Assembly: GCF_000332135.1 (NCBI RefSeq)
Contig: NZ_KB235896.1
Span: forward strand, 3,119,321-3,183,320
From: Anabaena sp. PCC 7108
GTDB taxonomy: Bacteria; Cyanobacteriota; Cyanobacteriia; Cyanobacteriales; Nostocaceae
Reading direction: 5' to 3'
DNA: 64,000 bases
Shown piece after piece: positions 63,226 through 64,000 of this stretch; position 1 is the stretch's first letter, and each line of letters starts with the position of its first letter. A program made the position numbers and the translations under genes. The notes beneath the pieces are model-generated. The model saw only the letters and a program-made list of their open reading frames with translations. It was not told the DNA's origin and did not search any database.

Positions 63226-63554
63226 ACTCTGCGGTGCAAGTGTTCTGCTGTTGGTTATTACTCACAAGGGTGATGCTCAATGGCTACAGTTAATGAGTAA
63301 GCGCAACTGCTTTTCTCCCTAACTTGAGTTTGTCCCTTCAGTTTCCATAAGGACAACTGAACGGCATATTTGCAGAACGTTTTCTTGCTCTCGGTTGCTA
63401 CGGAGCAACTAAGAAAAAGTTACATTCTTCTTAATCCAGTTTTGGCGAAGTTTTTGCCCACACATAAACTGTGAACACTTGCATTGACAGAGTAAAAAAT
63501 ATTTTGTAGCATAATATTACAAATCAAGTAAAATAAATAATTTATCGTCCAAAT
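63226..63554. other. Gap between tRNA array and slipin gene
   Basis: About 330 bp with no gene. A hairpin GTCCCTTCAGTTTCC...ACAACTGAAC and CTCGGTTGCTACGGAGCAAC lie at 63330-63415. Further tRNA-like pieces were looked for and not found. The last 100 bp are A/T-rich, as expected for a promoter. Confidence 0.45.
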
Positions 63555-64000
63555 ATGCAACTTAATATGTGGCGAACATTTTATATCAAACCTAACGAAA
63601 TCGGCATTTTATATCACCGCAGCGACTTTAAGAAAGTTTTACAACCTGGTGAATATACATATTTTGGTCGTCATTGGCAAATTAAAACTTATGATCTCAA
63701 CGAACCAGAAGCGGAAATTGAAAATCTAGAATTATTATTGCGAAATCATGGAACTGAATTGCAAAAACATTTATTAATTGTCAAAACTGCATTTAATGAA
63801 GCTGCTTTAGTCCGTTTGGGTCAGAATTGGATAAGCATTGCTCCTAATCAATTACGAGCTTTTTGGCGTGGTTTTATAGAAGTAGAATCTCATCTTTTTA
63901 ACTTAGAAGCAAACTGGGAATTACCTAATTCTTTTGTCCAGCAATTGCGTTCAGTCGCATTAAATGGATTAAAGAAATTCCAAATCTTTGAATATGAGGT
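63555..64000 (+). CDS. Slipin/SPFH (stomatin-like) protein, 5' part
   Basis: An open frame of at least 148 codons runs off the window end. The start MWRTFYIKPNEIGILYHRSDFKKVLQPGEYTYFGRHWQIKTYDL is the typical N terminus of cyanobacterial slipin proteins, with the SPFH domain to follow. A membrane helix usually at the N terminus of stomatins is not visible. SPFH proteins organise membrane microdomains and associated proteases. The gene continues past 64000. Confidence 0.78.
   Translation, partial: MQLNMWRTFYIKPNEIGILYHRSDFKKVLQPGEYTYFGRHWQIKTYDLNEPEAEIENLELLLRNHGTELQKHLLIVKTAFNEAALVRLGQNWISIAPNQLRAFWRGFIEVESHLFNLEANWELPNSFVQQLRSVALNGLKKFQIFEYE

Larger units (their letters stand above)
55175..64000. 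mobile_element. nifD excision element, left part (continues past window)
   Basis: From the break in nifD to the window end, at least 8.8 kb. In Anabaena the nifD element is about 11 kb and has an 11-bp repeat GGATTACTCCG at both ends. The visible border here reads GAATACTCCG on the coding strand, two changes from that. The recombinase xisA lies next to this nifK-side border as in Anabaena. Cargo is toxin-antitoxin genes, a STAND ATPase, a TPR protein, tRNAs and a slipin. I found no second border before 64000. Confidence 0.85.

Noticed and set aside
63013-63273. 86-codon frame over the tRNA cluster
   Set aside because: Its product (GSNPVS..., AGSIPVL) is the usual translation of tRNA T-arms, so it is a shadow of the tRNA genes.
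55200-64000. Second border of the nifD element
   Set aside because: No further CGGAGTATTC or close variant followed by nifD coding sequence was found, so the element extends past the window.

Overview
The window comes from a filamentous, heterocyst-forming cyanobacterium (order Nostocales; Nostoc/Anabaena-like). Three things show this: photosynthesis genes (chlI, the tiny psb30), very frequent GCGATCGC (HIP1) octamers, and nif and hup gene sets with the heterocyst ferredoxin fdxH. Two genes are interrupted by developmentally excised DNA elements, each with its own XisA/XisC-type recombinase. I could not fix the species.

Region 1 (1-23 kb) is mostly housekeeping: a [2Fe-2S] ferredoxin, cobQ, a PrxQ-type peroxiredoxin, an ABC-2 exporter whose two genes are separated by an opposite-strand Rpn-like gene, a histidine phosphatase, chlI, a nucleotidyltransferase-like protein, a pentapeptide-repeat protein, two half-size GDT1-family exporters, psb30, recJ, a FAT-box DEAD RNA helicase (crhC-like), a PIN/TRAM protein and hemW. 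Heptamer tracts and MITE-like elements fill several gaps.

Region 2 (23-30 kb) is the uptake hydrogenase locus. hupS is intact. hupL is split by a 3,790-bp element bounded by a 12-bp direct repeat. Deleting one repeat copy plus the element restores a 531-codon hupL in frame. The element holds xisC, two related lipoprotein genes, a relic of a second xisC-like gene and three 71-bp repeats. The layout suggests a past tandem duplication of an xisC-lipoprotein unit.

Region 3 (30-45.7 kb) is accessory: a 1,922-residue multidomain protein (endonuclease/exonuclease/phosphatase, two phytase-type propellers, PhoD, RTX tail), two toxin-antitoxin pairs, a SET protein, hupW, an ankyrin/SagB-oxidoreductase/unknown trio, mop, and a Uma2-Crp-hydroxylase-ceramidase cassette.

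Region 4 (45.7-55.2 kb) is a leftward nif cluster: nifD(3' end)-nifK-nifE-nifN-nifX-DUF269-DUF683-nifW-hesA-hesB-fdxH-feoA. These genes make the MoFe protein, assemble FeMo-co, protect the enzyme and deliver electrons. 

Region 5 (55.2-64 kb) is the nifK-side part of the nifD element. It begins at the break in nifD, carries xisA at its edge and runs off the window. Cargo includes a DUF433/DUF5615 pair, HigB/HigA, Phd/VapC, a TPR membrane protein, a STAND/NB-ARC ATPase, a small tRNA cluster with an unusual tRNA-Ile(UAU), and the start of a slipin/SPFH gene. The far border and the rest of nifD are not in view.
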